Shown here piece by piece: positions 33,536 through 64,000 of a stretch of 64,000 nt of DNA; position 1 is the first letter of the stretch, and each line of letters begins with the position of its first letter. Source of the stretch: Camelus bactrianus. Taxonomy: Eukaryota > Chordata > Mammalia > Artiodactyla > Camelidae. Where the stretch lies: contig NC_133541.1 of assembly GCF_048773025.1 (NCBI RefSeq), forward strand, positions 107,795,912 through 107,859,911, in the 5' to 3' direction. The notes beneath the pieces were generated by a model, which was not told the DNA's origin, made no database searches, and worked only from the letters and a program-made list of their open reading frames with translations. The translations under genes and the position numbers were made by a program.

Positions 33536-34398
33536 TCTCCTGGCGGGTCCAATACACATACTGGTCCACATATAGGTCCACGTGTGCGTACACTTCTTGC
33601 AGGTACGTCAATACACTCAACAAAGACGTGGGGCTTGTCTGGCCCTGGGGACTCCGGTGAGTGGATTAAGACTGGCAGTGATGAAGAAAAAGGCCCCTAG
33701 ACTCAAGGGGCCAAGAAGACATGGACACAGGCACTTTTATGGGGAGGTGTACCCCGAGTGCCCGGGGCAGGGGCTCCAGGCCAGGGTGTCCTGTACTTGG
33801 CTCAGCCCCCAGCACTAATTAAGCATGGAAGGCCCCAGACCAGCTTGGGCCTGGGGAAGCAAAGACTGGCATCGATGGGAGGTGGCTTCTGGATGAGGAA
33901 ATACTGTCCAAGGCCAGGCCCCAGCTCAGCCCGGAGCCAGGAATGCTAGGGTCCCCTCCCCAGCTCTTGGGGAGATAAAAGTGCAGGGAGAGAGCTGCAG
34001 CTCCTTGAGGGGCAGCTGGCTGAACAGAAAAAAAAAGTGAATTGACCACCTCATGAACCTTGAGAATCTCTGCAGGGATTCCCACCTCCACATCTGCCAG
34101 CCAGGGAGAGAGTCCCAGATTGTGAGTCACCAGGCCCACCTTTCCCATCTTCAGATGGGGAAACTGAGTCCCCTGGGAGAATCCTGGCTCAGAGTCACAT
34201 GGCCTCCCCAGAGGCAGAGGGCTGGTCCCGGCCCCTGCAGTCCTCTTCCCTCCTAAGCCAGCCCCAGGGGTTGGGGTGCGACATGCCAGGGGCAAAAGCT
34301 TTCCAGAAGGGGACAGCTGATGGGAGGCCAGGCCGGGAGGCCCAGGGTGCTGGGAGGTAGAGGGGGAGCTTCGGGCAGGGGAAGGTGGGGACCAGCCC

Positions 34399-54249
<19,851 letters not shown>

Positions 54250-54680
54250 GGTATCCTGCAGAGGTAAAGAGGAATCAGGACCCAGAGTGGTCAAAGGCGA
54301 TGCCAGGGTTCATCTTTCCTGGGTCCTGCAGAGTCAGCCCCAACCTGAGCCACCCAGCCTCTATCCATCAGGCTAAAGTCAAAGGCCACCCACCCCCAAC
54401 ACCGAGCGGGCACTCATGCCAAGGGGCACCCCCTCTTGCGCTGGGCCCAGCCCCAGGCTGCCTGGGCCCTGCTTTGGCTCTGCCTCTACCTCTCTGGTGA
54501 CTTGGCTGAGGCCCCGGCTTCTCTCTGGGCCTTAGTTTCTCTGTATGCGCAGCAGGGGTAGGGTCTTGGGCTGGATGGTATCCAGGGACCCGCCAGCTCT
54601 AACAGTCCTTGGGGTGACAGTTCCAATACCAGGCTCTTATCTGCCAGGACAAATATTTGGGAAAGTGTGATGAAAGGCCT

Positions 54681-54700
54681 GGGGGCGGGGGGGGGGGGGG
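54681..54700. repeat. G tract (G5-C-G14)
   Basis: Homopolymer-like G run on the plus strand in PDGFRB intron 1; hard to sequence, length uncertain. Confidence 0.8.
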
Positions 54701-54969
54701 AAGAGGGGGTAGGCCAGAACCCAGAGAACTCCCACAGCTCCACAAGCACAACAGGAAATGGAGGCGGCTGTGGGAAGGGAAGCGGGGGAGTTGGGGCTGC
54801 GGAATGTAGGGGGGGGGTCACCTCCCCATGCCTGGCCCCCTTTATTCAGCCCCAAGCTGCACAGGGAGGCCCAGGGGGAGGGGCCCGGGTCTGGCCCACG
54901 GGAGGCCCAGCAAGGTTTCAGAGATCCTTGGAGACTACAGAATCCAAGCCCCCCACCACTGCCTCCAGT

Positions 54970-55035
54970 GTCCCCATGGGGAGACTGAGGCTCTGAGAGG
55001 GAAAGAAGATTGCCTGAGGCTACACAGCAGAGCTT
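54970..55035 (-). repeat. MIR SINE
   Basis: CATGGGGAGACTGAGGCTCT then GAGGCTACACAGCAGAGCTT; antisense core only. Confidence 0.55.
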
Positions 55036-55069
55036 GTCCTGGAAGGAGACAAGGAGAACTGGAATGGTG

Positions 55070-55170
55070 GACGTAGAGAGAGACAAAGACACAGAGAGAC
55101 AGAGAGAGAGGAAACACCCAGCGACAGACTCAGAAAGAGACAGAAGCAGGGACATGGAGAAAGAGACAGA
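55070..55170. repeat. GA-rich low-complexity run
   Basis: Alternating GAGA and GACA words on the plus strand. Confidence 0.75.
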
Positions 55171-57589
55171 CAATACTGGGTGGGTCTTTGCCCTATTCCT
55201 GCCCTTGGCAGCCCCATCCGAGAGTCCCAAATAACCAACAGCCAGGCTTGCAAAGGTCTGACTATAGCACCAACAAGAAGGGGGCCAAAAGTGGGCAGGG
55301 GGGTTGCAGAGCAAGAAACATGGGAGACACCAGGTGACAAGGTGACAAGGAGACCTGGGTGCTGTGGGACCGCTGACCTCTCTGAGTGGCTGCCCAGCCT
55401 GGCCCGGTCCCTAAGGTCATGCCTGGCTTGCCCCCACTCCACTCCCATCTCACCCCTCCTAGTTCCCAGGCCAGGGCTGGGATCTGGGCTTGAGTCCCAG
55501 CAGGGCTACCTTCTTCGCCATCACTATCTCAGTGGCCTCAGTCTCCAGCTCTCAAAGTGGTAGGATGGCGAGTGTACCACTTCCAGGGCTGCATTTACAC
55601 AGTAATCATGAGACAGAAGCAAGGCTCATAGCCTGAGGACCGCCATCTCAGCTCTGCCCAGCACCCCAAGAAGCTCTGAAAGGATCTGCTCTCCTCCTCC
55701 TCTCCCCATCCCTTCAGACAGCTTGCCGGAGGGTCCCCTCTCCCTTCTCCCAATTGCTTGAGACTCAAAGCCCAGCCGACTTGAGGACCCCTCCTCAGCT
55801 CCCCCCTCTCCCATCCCTCCTGCCCCAGCCTTCCAGCTGGATGCCAGGCTCCTCCAGCAGGAGGGAGCAGCGCCACGGCAGAGCCAGCAGCCCCCACAGA
55901 GGCCCATCTGCCCCTTGGTGGGTGCCCCTCTGGATCCCCTCTTCCTGCCAGAGATCTCAGCCAAAGAAAATCATTAGCAGTGGAGGCTGGGGGAGGGGGT
56001 CACTTCAGCCTCCGTGCCCCTCCCCTCCCAGCCTCCCTGGCTGGCCACACTGTTTATTATTCTAAAGGAGGAATTTGGTCGGCTGGCCTGGAGATGGGAG
56101 GTCACTGCAACCAGGGCTGCCTGGCTCTGGAAGGTTGTGGGCTGGGGCCCCCGGGTGAGCAGCCCCCGACCCTGGCTCCTCTCCCCATAGTCCTGGAGCT
56201 AAGGGGGCTTAGAGTCTCTGAGACTCTGAGTTGGGAGGGGACTTCTTGAACAGGCAGCAGAGGCCCAGAGACAGACAGAACCATGGCCCAGTCACCCAGC
56301 AAAAAGGCAGAATCAGGTGGCAGCGTGGGGACAGGCTGGGCAAAGGAGCTCAGGGAGAATGTAGCCACCTTAGGGAGAGCATAGCTAACCAGGGGTTTTG
56401 ATCTGGCTTCTCTCTTTATGCAGTGAGCATTTTGCCTCTGGTCACAAGGGACTTCAGACCCACTATGAGACTGAGTAAGTCCCCAGTCCTCTCTGGGACT
56501 TGGTTTCCCCACCCATAAGGGGAGGGGTTTAGACAGGTCATCTCCAAGAGCCATCTCTGCACTAAAACTGCCAGAGAGAAGGTTCTGGTCACTGTTATTC
56601 CTGCTTTGGGGACATAGGGGCTGACGAGAGGAGGGGTTACCTTCCTGAGGCTGGCGTTGAGTGAGCACTCTCATAACTCATCATGTTCTGTGGATTGAAT
56701 CCCCTGACCCTGTGGTCCCAGATTTGCTGTGTGTACTCTGACAGGTTGTTTCCCTCTCTGGGCTTCAGTCGTTCAGGTAACTTCCACACAAATAAACTGA
56801 TGATATGGATACTCAGGAGGTGGCAGGGGGAAGGGTGGTGTGGGCAACAGGCCAGTGGACTGAGAAGAACCAGAGTGGGGCTTGGGGCACCCAGACAGAC
56901 CTCCTGGGCCATCTTGGCTGACTTGCTGACACTCCAGTTGTCCACCCAATGTTTTATGGACTTCTGTGCCTCCCAAGGGCTGCTGTGTTACCAGGAACCC
57001 CAGAAGGGCTCAGGTGGCTGATGGGGTGGAGGGCTTGCCTGTGAGCACTTCCCTTCTTCAGAGGCAGGGCTGCGCTCCAGGGAGGAGCCACCTGGGACAA
57101 GGTGAATGTCATAGTCAAGGAGGAGGCACTCCTCTTCCTGCCACACTCTCTTGTCTAGAGAGGCCCCTAGAGCAGAGAGAAGGAGGGGACCCTCAGGGAC
57201 CCACCCACTTTGCCCATGAGGCAAGTGCTGTGTGGGAAGTTCTCATGGTTCCTCCTATTCTGGCAAGGTTGGGGGAACATAGATCCCAAGATGGGGTAAT
57301 TGCCCAGCTCCTCACAGTGAGTCAGAGAGACCCCTTTGGTCCAGGGGAGGACCCCAAGTCCAGGGGAGCAGCATGCTTGGGGAGTCACTCTCAGAGCCCC
57401 AGCCGCCCCTCCTTCCAGCACATACAAGTTTCCACTCCTTTCCCACCGCCTTAATCTAAATAAATCCAGTCCATCTTGGCCACATCCGCTAGCAGCAGCT
57501 TCCCTCCCTCGGGGTCCCGAGGCTCCCACGACACAGGCAGGCCCCGGGGGGGGGCCTGTGCGGCTGCCGGCGGGGGAGGCTCGCACACG

Positions 57590-57910
57590 GTGAGCACGTG
57601 CGCACGCAGCACAGGCTCCTGCCTACGCGCTCTCTCACACTGCTCTGAAACACACCCAAGTGCAGCGGGCCCCATGTGTGCCCAGCCGTCACGCCGGCAC
57701 CAGACGTGTGCACGCCCACACGAAACATGCATGCACGCAGCTCCACGGGGCCCGGCACACAGCACAGACCACCACCTCTGTGCTCTCCCACGTGCCCATG
57801 TGAGGTGCGCACACTCATGGCAAATCACATGGGTACCCGGCACAAACAGAGCTGTGCACATACAACACGCACAGAGCATGAACACACGAGAGCCCAAACT
57901 CACCTGAACA
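57590..57910. repeat. CA/CG-rich low-complexity stretch
   Basis: Repeated CACACG, CACGTG and GCACAC words with no clear period. Long open frames on both strands follow from the composition. Confidence 0.55.
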
Positions 57911-58039
57911 CACATCCTCATGCGGGCGCAGACGAGCCACAAAGCCAGTGTGTGTTACACACTTACCGCACCAGGTGCTGTTCTGTGCGCCTAACGCATA
58001 TAGACTCACTTGCTTCTCAGACACCACCATGATGTAGAT

Positions 58040-58135
58040 ATAAGGATCGGTCCCATTTTAGATGGGTAAACTGAGGCAGAGGGCACTTAAGGAACTTGCC
58101 TAGGAACACAGAGCAGAGACTGCTCTGCCACTGCT
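58040..58135 (-). repeat. MIR SINE
   Basis: TTTTAGATGGGTAAACTGAG and GAACTTGCCTAGGAACACAG; antisense. Confidence 0.65.
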
Positions 58136-58634
58136 TTTCTGTTTACTTGGTTTGGACTGGGCAGAAGCCAGTGGGGACTGACGGAAACAGATGGCATTGA
58201 GATGTATCCAGCCGAGAATGACAGGACTCGATGATCAGATGTAGGGGGGCTGGGGAGAGAGGTACCCTAAATGAGTCCCACCCCTATTTCTGGCTGGGAG
58301 CACTAGGGGACAGGAGTGTGTGTGTGTATGTCCTGGGGGCACAATTTCATTTTCAGAGATGAGAAAAAGGCAGAGGAGAAAGATTGAGCGCTGGCACTGA
58401 GCTGGTTTAGGATTTGGAGGGGCTGTGGGTACCTGAGGGATGAAGGGACACAGTCTGGAGGCGGGGAACAGGCTGGGCAGAAATTGCAGCAAGATGGAGA
58501 AGGGAGGCAGCCTTGCTATGAGGAGGAGGGGGTGCTTGAGGCCACCGCCGCCAAGTCAGTCTCGGGTCAGGGATGCTCTGAATAAACAAGATGCCAGAGG
58601 GAGGAGGAGGCCTGGCCATGGGGTCGCAGGGTTA

Positions 58635-58750
58635 CAGCCCTGGAATGTCAGAGTTCCACGGCCCTCAGGGACCATCTATCTGGTCCAACCCCTTTCCTGT
58701 GCCCCATTGTACAGATGGGGAAACTGAGGCTAGGAGGACAGGGACAGGCC
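58635..58750 (-). repeat. Old SINE of the MIR class
   Basis: TGGAATGTCAGAGTTCCACG, TCTATCTGGTCCAACCCCTT and ACAGATGGGGAAACTGAGGC; same type as the one in the PDGFRB 3' UTR. Confidence 0.6.
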
Positions 58751-59154
58751 CCAGTGTTTTACTGTAGGCAAGCTGGGCTCAGGTGGCCAATGGGGCACTG
58801 AAGCTCACCTGACTGGGCAGCCCCGGCCCTCCCCCCAGGCTCAGATGTGAGGCTGGTGACTCAAGGCCCCAGGGTTCAAACTACAGCTGCTACCCGCTCC
58901 CTCCCCAGAGGACACCACCACCCCCACCTTGCCACATGGAGGCCTTTACACCAAAGTCATTTCCTTGCACTGTCTCAGCCAGGCAGGGATTGGAAACTGA
59001 GACTTAGAGGAGGGGACCAGCTAAATGGCTGGCAGAAGTGGGACACAGACTCCAGTCTCCCCGCCAGCAGTTTAGTCCTCTGTCCTCCACACCACGGACA
59101 CTTCACAGCTCCTGGGACAAACTGCAGAGGCAGATCCCTGGCTGAGAGTAAGGA

Positions 59155-59260
59155 TGTGGGTTCTAGCTCAGCTCTGTCATCCATTTGTATGGTCCTGACC
59201 CTCTCTGAGCCTTGGTTTCCCCATCTGTACACAGGGTGGGTGGGGCTGTCCTGGGAGCAC
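59155..59260 (+). repeat. MIR SINE
   Basis: TTCTAGCTCAGCTCTGTCAT and GAGCCTTGGTTTCCCCATCT; sense. Confidence 0.6.
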
Positions 59261-60099
59261 TTCCAGGGCTGACATGTTGTGACTCTCAGGACCCTGCTCT
59301 GGAAGCAGCTGTACTGAGTTGGAATGCTGGGGTGGGGGTGGGGTGCTGGGGAGGGGCCCGGGCCAGGATGTCATGACTCAGCTTGAAGAAGGCCGCCAGC
59401 TCCAGGCCTGGGAGTGTGTGGGGGCAAGAGGCATCTGGAGCCAGAGAATGAGTCCTCCCGCCAGCAGCTGGGAGAGTACGAGAGTGATGGCAGCACAGGC
59501 TGGACCTGGCAGAGAGCGTGGCCACGTGGCCTTGCCCCAAGTGGTCTGAGACGTAGGTGTGTGCTTACCGCATGGGCAGGGGAGCCCCGCCCTGGGGGCC
59601 AGGAGGAGAGCAGGGTCCACTGGGTTGGGAGATAGTTACAGGCGGGAAAGGGCTGAAGCTATGGGGCTCCCATCTGCCCCCTCAATCCTATGCCTCTTCC
59701 ATTGGTGAAGGTTTAACACTCCACCCTACACAATGCATCTCCCTACAAACCTCAGGATCACATTAAGGGCACAGCGGTGAGCAACCTGACCCAAATCACA
59801 CAGCGGTGCAGCTCAATCACCCAGGCCCAACTCTGCCACGGTGCTTCTAGACCCAGAGGACTTTTCGTGTTTTCCAGGTACCTGTGATGTCCCCCAAACA
59901 AAGCAGCAGAAATCAGCTAAGTTGGGGCTTGGCATGGGATCCAGCTGTGGGAATTCCAAGTGGATGCAAGAACAGTGCCAGTGCCATGGACCATCCCTCT
60001 GATCCCCCTACCCTGCCCCCTTCAGCACAAGCTTGGTGGCCTCTGGCTGCCCCACTGCACCACCCGCCTCCCATCTCACCTCCAGTCTGTCTCCTCCCG

Positions 60100-60255
60100 C
60101 CTGTTCTCACACCCTGACCAGAGGAACATTTCTGAAATCTCTATCTGACCATGTCCCTCCCTGGCACCTTCACGGCTCTCCAGCCACCCGAGGTAAAGGC
60201 TGGCTTCTTAGCTCAGCCCTTAAGAACCTTCACTCCCTGGCCCTGCTGACAGCCA
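60100..60255 (+). repeat. L2 LINE fragment
   Basis: AAATCTCTATCTGACCATGT, CCCTCCCTGGCACCTTCACG and AACCTTCACTCCCTGGCCCT; sense L2. Confidence 0.5.
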
Positions 60256-60984
60256 GCTCATCATGACAGAGGGAGGGAGGCTGCTGCCCGCCCAGCTCCC
60301 CCGGGGACCCCAAGTGAGGCCCCGATGCTCTCGTCACTCACTCTGTGCTCCTCTCCCCAGGAGGCCTCCCCAGGGCCACAATGGAAAGAAATGACCTATT
60401 TTCTTGAAGTTCAAAATAAAACGAAACATCTGTCTGGATTGGAGCCAGGCTGATAAAGAACGGACTGATCCCCCTAGTCTGAGCCCCCCTCCTGCCGCCC
60501 ACCCCCTCACCCACCAGAGAGCATGTGCCGGGAGCTGGGGGGGGGGGTGCAGGCCCAGCTACTTGGAACAGTTCGTGGGAAAGCGCTCAGTGTGTGCCTC
60601 ACGGCCGCTGGGGGCCCAGGGGAGGGGGCCTGGGCCCCCACATGGGCAAGGAACCAGCTTAAGAGGGAGGTCAGGGAGCGAGGGAGGCCCACTGCACACC
60701 CCTGTCCACCCACCCACCAGTGGAACAAATGCTTCCTGCCTCCTCTGGTGCCTCACTGGCCTCCCTGCTCGTCCCCATGGCCACCCTCTGGGCCATATGG
60801 CCCGGCTCTGCCCAGGCCCAGGGCAACCCTAGACCAGAGTCCTCTGGATGCCAGCTGGGCCCACAACAGCCCCTTCAGAAAGGAACAAGGACTTCGAAGT
60901 TCTTGAAAATAACAAGAAGAAGAACAGTGACCTGTGATTTAGTTTTCAGCACCCAGCATCAGGGATCGGCCCTTAATGTGAATG

Positions 60985-61150
60985 ATCTCAGAACAATCTC
61001 TGACATCAGTGTTGCTTCTGCATTTTGCAGGTGAGGAAAGCAAGGCACACAGAGCTTACATCATTTGCTCAAGGTCACGGGGCTCACCAGTGGTGAAGCT
61101 AGTGCTCAACTGTGGGCAGACTGACCCCAGAGCACATGGACTCGACACCC
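60985..61150 (-). repeat. MIR SINE
   Basis: TGCATTTTGCAGGTGAGGAA, TTTGCTCAAGGTCACGGGGC; antisense. Confidence 0.7.
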
Positions 61151-61659
61151 ATGTGACAGCCTCTCTAAGGCAGGAATCAGAGATGACAAGCCCGTGCCTG
61201 GCACATAGCACGAGCTCAATACACAAGTCACCAGGCTTGTTGTTTCAATGCTCTGTTCTCCAGCCTCCCCTTCAGTCCATGCTCTCTCCCCTTTAGCTGG
61301 GTGAACCTGAAACTGGCAGAACAAGAGAGGAGACCTTTTGCAGAGCCCTACAGTCTGAGGACTGGGAAGGCTGTAAGTCACGTCTCCCCCACCCTCTCTG
61401 CAACAAAGGGGTTGTCCAGCTTACAACTGCACACCTCCCATGACAGGGATCTCACCACCTCACCCAAGGCCCATTCCATTCTTGGACAGCTCCGGATCCT
61501 CAGAGGCCAGCCTATTGGAAAATTTTTATTACACTGAGCACAATCTGTCTCACTGTATCCTCTACCCATTGGTCCTGCTTCCATTCACCAATACCAACCC
61601 AGGACATCTCTCTTCCCATTCATTGTTCTGATGCCCCACAATCTGAAAAGAAACAATAG

Positions 61660-61890
61660 TCCTTACTAATTTGGAGCTAGGCACTCTGCTAAATGAGATG
61701 ACCTGGGGATTTTGTTTTATCCTCATAAGAATCTGAATGAGGAAGATACAATCATTATTCCCATTTCACAGAGGAGGAAACTGAGTCTCAGAGAGGTATA
61801 GCTGCTTGCCCAAGATCACACAGCCAAAAAGTAACAAGACAATGAGAAGCTGGGATGCAAACTCAAGCCTATCTGACTCCAAACCTGTAT
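61660..61890 (-). repeat. MIR SINE
   Basis: TTCCCATTTCACAGAGGAGG, AAACTGAGTCTCAGAGAGGT, CTTGCCCAAGATCACACAGC; the longest antisense copy in the window. Confidence 0.82.
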
Positions 61891-62568
61891 TCTTAACTGC
61901 GATGCTAAACTACCTAACTTCTGCCCAGAAACAGGTCTGTTCACAGAGAAATACTCCCACATGGGTTTACCCTAGTGGGGTCCACACAGGGGCAGTGCCC
62001 AAGCAGGTCTCTGGCCTACCTTGAGGCCTGTCCCAAAGGCCCCTGAGACAGAGCATCCTGGCAGTCAGGCTAGCTGTTTGGCCAGCTCTGCCACAGGCCT
62101 GCTGCGCTCATGGTCCAGGCCTGCCCCTGCTGGGGCCCCAGCACCCCCTTCCACTGTTTGCAGAGGGCCTGGGGGCCTCTGCAGCTGCAGAGTTCCAGGC
62201 CTCTACCATCCTTCGGCTGCCCTCCGTGCACACCCCCCCTAGCGCCTCATCTCCGGCCGGTGCCATGGCAACAGAGAGCGCCAGTCCCTGGCAGCCAGAG
62301 GAGCCCCCGAGAGGGGTCCCAGGCTGAGTCTGGGGAGGGGGGTGCGGCAGGCGCAGACAAGCAAACCTTCTGTTCCCCCGGCTGCTGCCAGCCCGGGATC
62401 AGCCCTGGGCCGGGGTGGGGGCCACGCAGAGAATGGGTTCTCAGAGCCAAGTGGGCAGGGGGCAGGCAAGCCTTGGCCGTTCACACTGACCCACCAGCAC
62501 ACGGCCTTCCCCCATCAGCCCAGAGCCCGCAATTTGGGCAGGGCCGCGAGCTAACAAGAACCTGCCAT

Positions 62569-62584
62569 TAATTGGTGCCAATTA
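62569..62584. promoter_or_regulatory. Perfect homeodomain-type inverted repeat
   Basis: TAATTGG and CCAATTA, seven-base arms exactly complementary, two-base spacer, inside an AT-rich island of an otherwise GC-rich stretch of PDGFRB intron 1. Homeodomain dimers or NF-Y (CCAAT) could bind; function is not shown. Confidence 0.35.
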
Positions 62585-63479
62585 CAGAGCATTGAGATTC
62601 CCCTCAGAGGTCTCCTGGGCGGCAGAGCCAGAGGGGAGAAAACTCGCTTGTCGCAGCCCCCTCTCGCTTTCTCAGCATCTCTTCCCTCGCCCCTTGCTTC
62701 AGTCACTCACCCCTGAGACTCCCACGTACTGTTACTCAGCCTTCCTGTGCCTCGGGTCTCCCGTCAGTGAAGTCAGGGCTCCTGGTCCAGGCCTTCGAAT
62801 GAGTTAATACAAGTGAAATGCTGAGAGCAGGGCCTGGCGCACAGCCCTGGGCGAAGTCAGCGGCCACGTGATTCTTCTTCATTCACTCACGGGAGAGTAA
62901 GTCACTCATTCACTCACTCACTTGGCCTTGAGACCCCGCTAGGCTAGGCCTGTCAGCAAAGGGATGCCTGTGGTAAACGAGGTGGTGGGAGAGCCAGGAG
63001 GGGAGCTGCTCTTGTCAGCAGGCTCTGCTCGGCTGGGGGCGGGGTCTCCTCCAGGCGGACTCAAGGATTTAAAGGCCAACGCAGGACCAGAACCCAAGTC
63101 TAATGACTCCCAGTCCGCTGTCTGCCGACCAGCTCTTTCCTCTACCTTTGTCTTAATTTGATTTTTCACAAATAAGGAATCTGGGGGAATGCCTTCAAGT
63201 TCCTCACACGGGATCAGATTTACAGTAGGTGCTCAGTAGAAGCTTACACAGCATGAGAGATCAAATGGCTGTGGAGGGTCAGCCCTTCTGGTCCTCAGCA
63301 GCCCCCTAATAACTCAGGACTCACTGGGCTGGGAAACTGGGATGGGTAGGTGACAGCGAGAGACCAGAGAGGTGCTGGGCTGGGCTGGTGAAGGGGCAGA
63401 ACAGACCTACGGGACGTGCGGTCCCCCCAGGCAGGCCAGGGGCAGCAGTCCCGGCTAGAAGCCACTGAGTCCAGGTCTA

Positions 63480-63660
63480 AGAACCAGCCCTACTACCTCA
63501 TCACTGTGTGACCTCTCTGAGTTTGACTTCCCGGGTCTCCATTTCCTGGAAAACAGCAAAAGAGACATCCTTTTCCATTGCTGTGAGGGTTAGAGGTGAT
63601 GATGAAAAGCACCCGACTCATAATAGGTGTTCAGTACATGGGAGCTACTGTGATTATATG
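63480..63660 (+). repeat. MIR SINE
   Basis: CATCACTGTGTGACCTCTCT, GTCTCCATTTCCTGGAAAAC and ACTCATAATAGGTGTTCAGT; sense. Confidence 0.7.
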
Positions 63661-64000
63661 ATTATTTCAGGGCTAGGGGTAGCCTTGAGTTGGGTTCTTT
63701 GGTGGATGATGCCAAGGAAGGGTATTCCACAGGAGCTCTGTGTGAGCAGTTAAGGAAGTGGGAGCTCTCCAGGCATCTGGGTGAAATGGTAGGGAGAGAT
63801 CTTTAAGCTAGAATCTGGGGCTCTTCAGCAAAGAGGCAGGTGATGGGCAGAGAGGGAGGGCAGAGGTCACACTGGGATAAGTCTGGGGTGCTGAGTAAGG
63901 ATATGGGCTTTGCACCGGAGGCACTAGGAAGCCAATTTGTTGGGGCATTGACGGTGAAGTTTGGGGAGCTAGCTGCTGGCTGGGCAGTGATAATGGTGCA

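Larger units (their letters stand above)
32540..34398 (-). other. PDGFRB: PDGFRB 3' UTR
   Basis: About 1.86 kb from the stop codon to the expected cleavage site. The far end (minus strand TGTATGCCATCAAATTTTCC, then a T run and TTAATATTAAACCTGG) follows the human 3' end. It contains an old SINE near 33420-33530. No internal AATAAA was noticed; I did not search exhaustively. Confidence 0.85.
54256..64000 (-). other. PDGFRB intron 1 (partial); exon 1 beyond window
   Basis: Upstream of exon 2. I found no CpG-rich promoter or exon 1, so the gene start should lie past 64000; human intron 1 is also long. The stretch contains MIR and L2 copies, CA/CG-rich low-complexity DNA (about 57590-57910), a GA-rich run (55070-55170) and some AT-richer, possibly conserved blocks near 55965-56075, 60360-60470 and 62550-62600. 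Confidence 0.65.

Noticed and set aside
54486-55448. 225-codon minus-strand frame in PDGFRB intron 1
   Set aside because: Composition-driven (Leu/Ser-rich from a GA-rich run on the other strand); no acceptor or donor context matching the PDGFRB 5' UTR exon.
57476-58032. Long open frames on both strands
   Set aside because: Low-complexity CA/CG-rich DNA avoids stop codons; translations are Cys/His/Ala-rich and show no domain.
58900-64000. PDGFRB promoter and exon 1
   Set aside because: No dense CpG region, CCAAT/GC-box cluster with a following donor, or match to the human leader was found; they should lie further right.

Overview
The window is mammalian nuclear DNA. Large GT-AG introns, MIR/L2/L1 repeats and two receptor tyrosine kinase genes show this, and a camelid origin is likely. 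Two copies of a tRNA-Ala-derived SINE (13626-13780 and 16035-16154), flanked by target-site duplications, look like the Vic-1 type SINE I know from camels and alpacas. There is no bacterial, plasmid or CRISPR content. Both protein-coding genes lie on the minus strand, so transcription runs from high to low coordinates.

Layout. Positions 1-14680 hold the 5' part of CSF1R (CSF-1/IL-34 receptor): exons 2-10, encoding the signal peptide and all five Ig domains. The transmembrane and kinase exons lie beyond the left edge. The myeloid promoter sits just upstream of the ATG (about 14498-14720). A FIRE-like enhancer cluster lies in the intron after the signal exon (about 11200-11620). From 14681 to about 31990 is repeat-rich DNA: L1 pieces, an ERV1 fossil on the minus strand, MIR and L2. 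I interpret it as the long first intron of a distal CSF1R transcript whose candidate first exon (about 31993-32070) lies only about 0.5 kb beyond the PDGFRB poly(A) signal.

PDGFRB occupies about 32540 to 54255 and continues through intron 1 to the right edge. All 22 coding exons (exons 2-23) are present with matching phases. They sum to 3309 nt, which is 1102 amino acids plus a stop and compares with 1106 in human. Signal peptide, five Ig domains, transmembrane helix, split kinase with insert, and the C-terminal tail with its phosphotyrosines are all intact. The non-coding exon 1 and promoter were not found and should lie beyond 64000.

The two genes are class III receptor tyrosine kinase paralogues in tandem, head to tail. 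CSF1R drives monocyte, macrophage and microglia survival; PDGFRB drives pericyte and mesenchymal growth. They share the exon plan of the Ig domains. The points most worth checking are regulatory and structural: the candidate distal CSF1R exon with a palindrome and GC boxes, the FIRE-like cluster, a ~62-bp minisatellite in a PDGFRB intron, a homeodomain-type palindrome in PDGFRB intron 1, and camelid-specific changes in CSF1R domain 4. I found no convincing undescribed gene system. Exon coordinates come from reading splice sites by eye against remembered human proteins; repeat family names are by recognition, not by a search.
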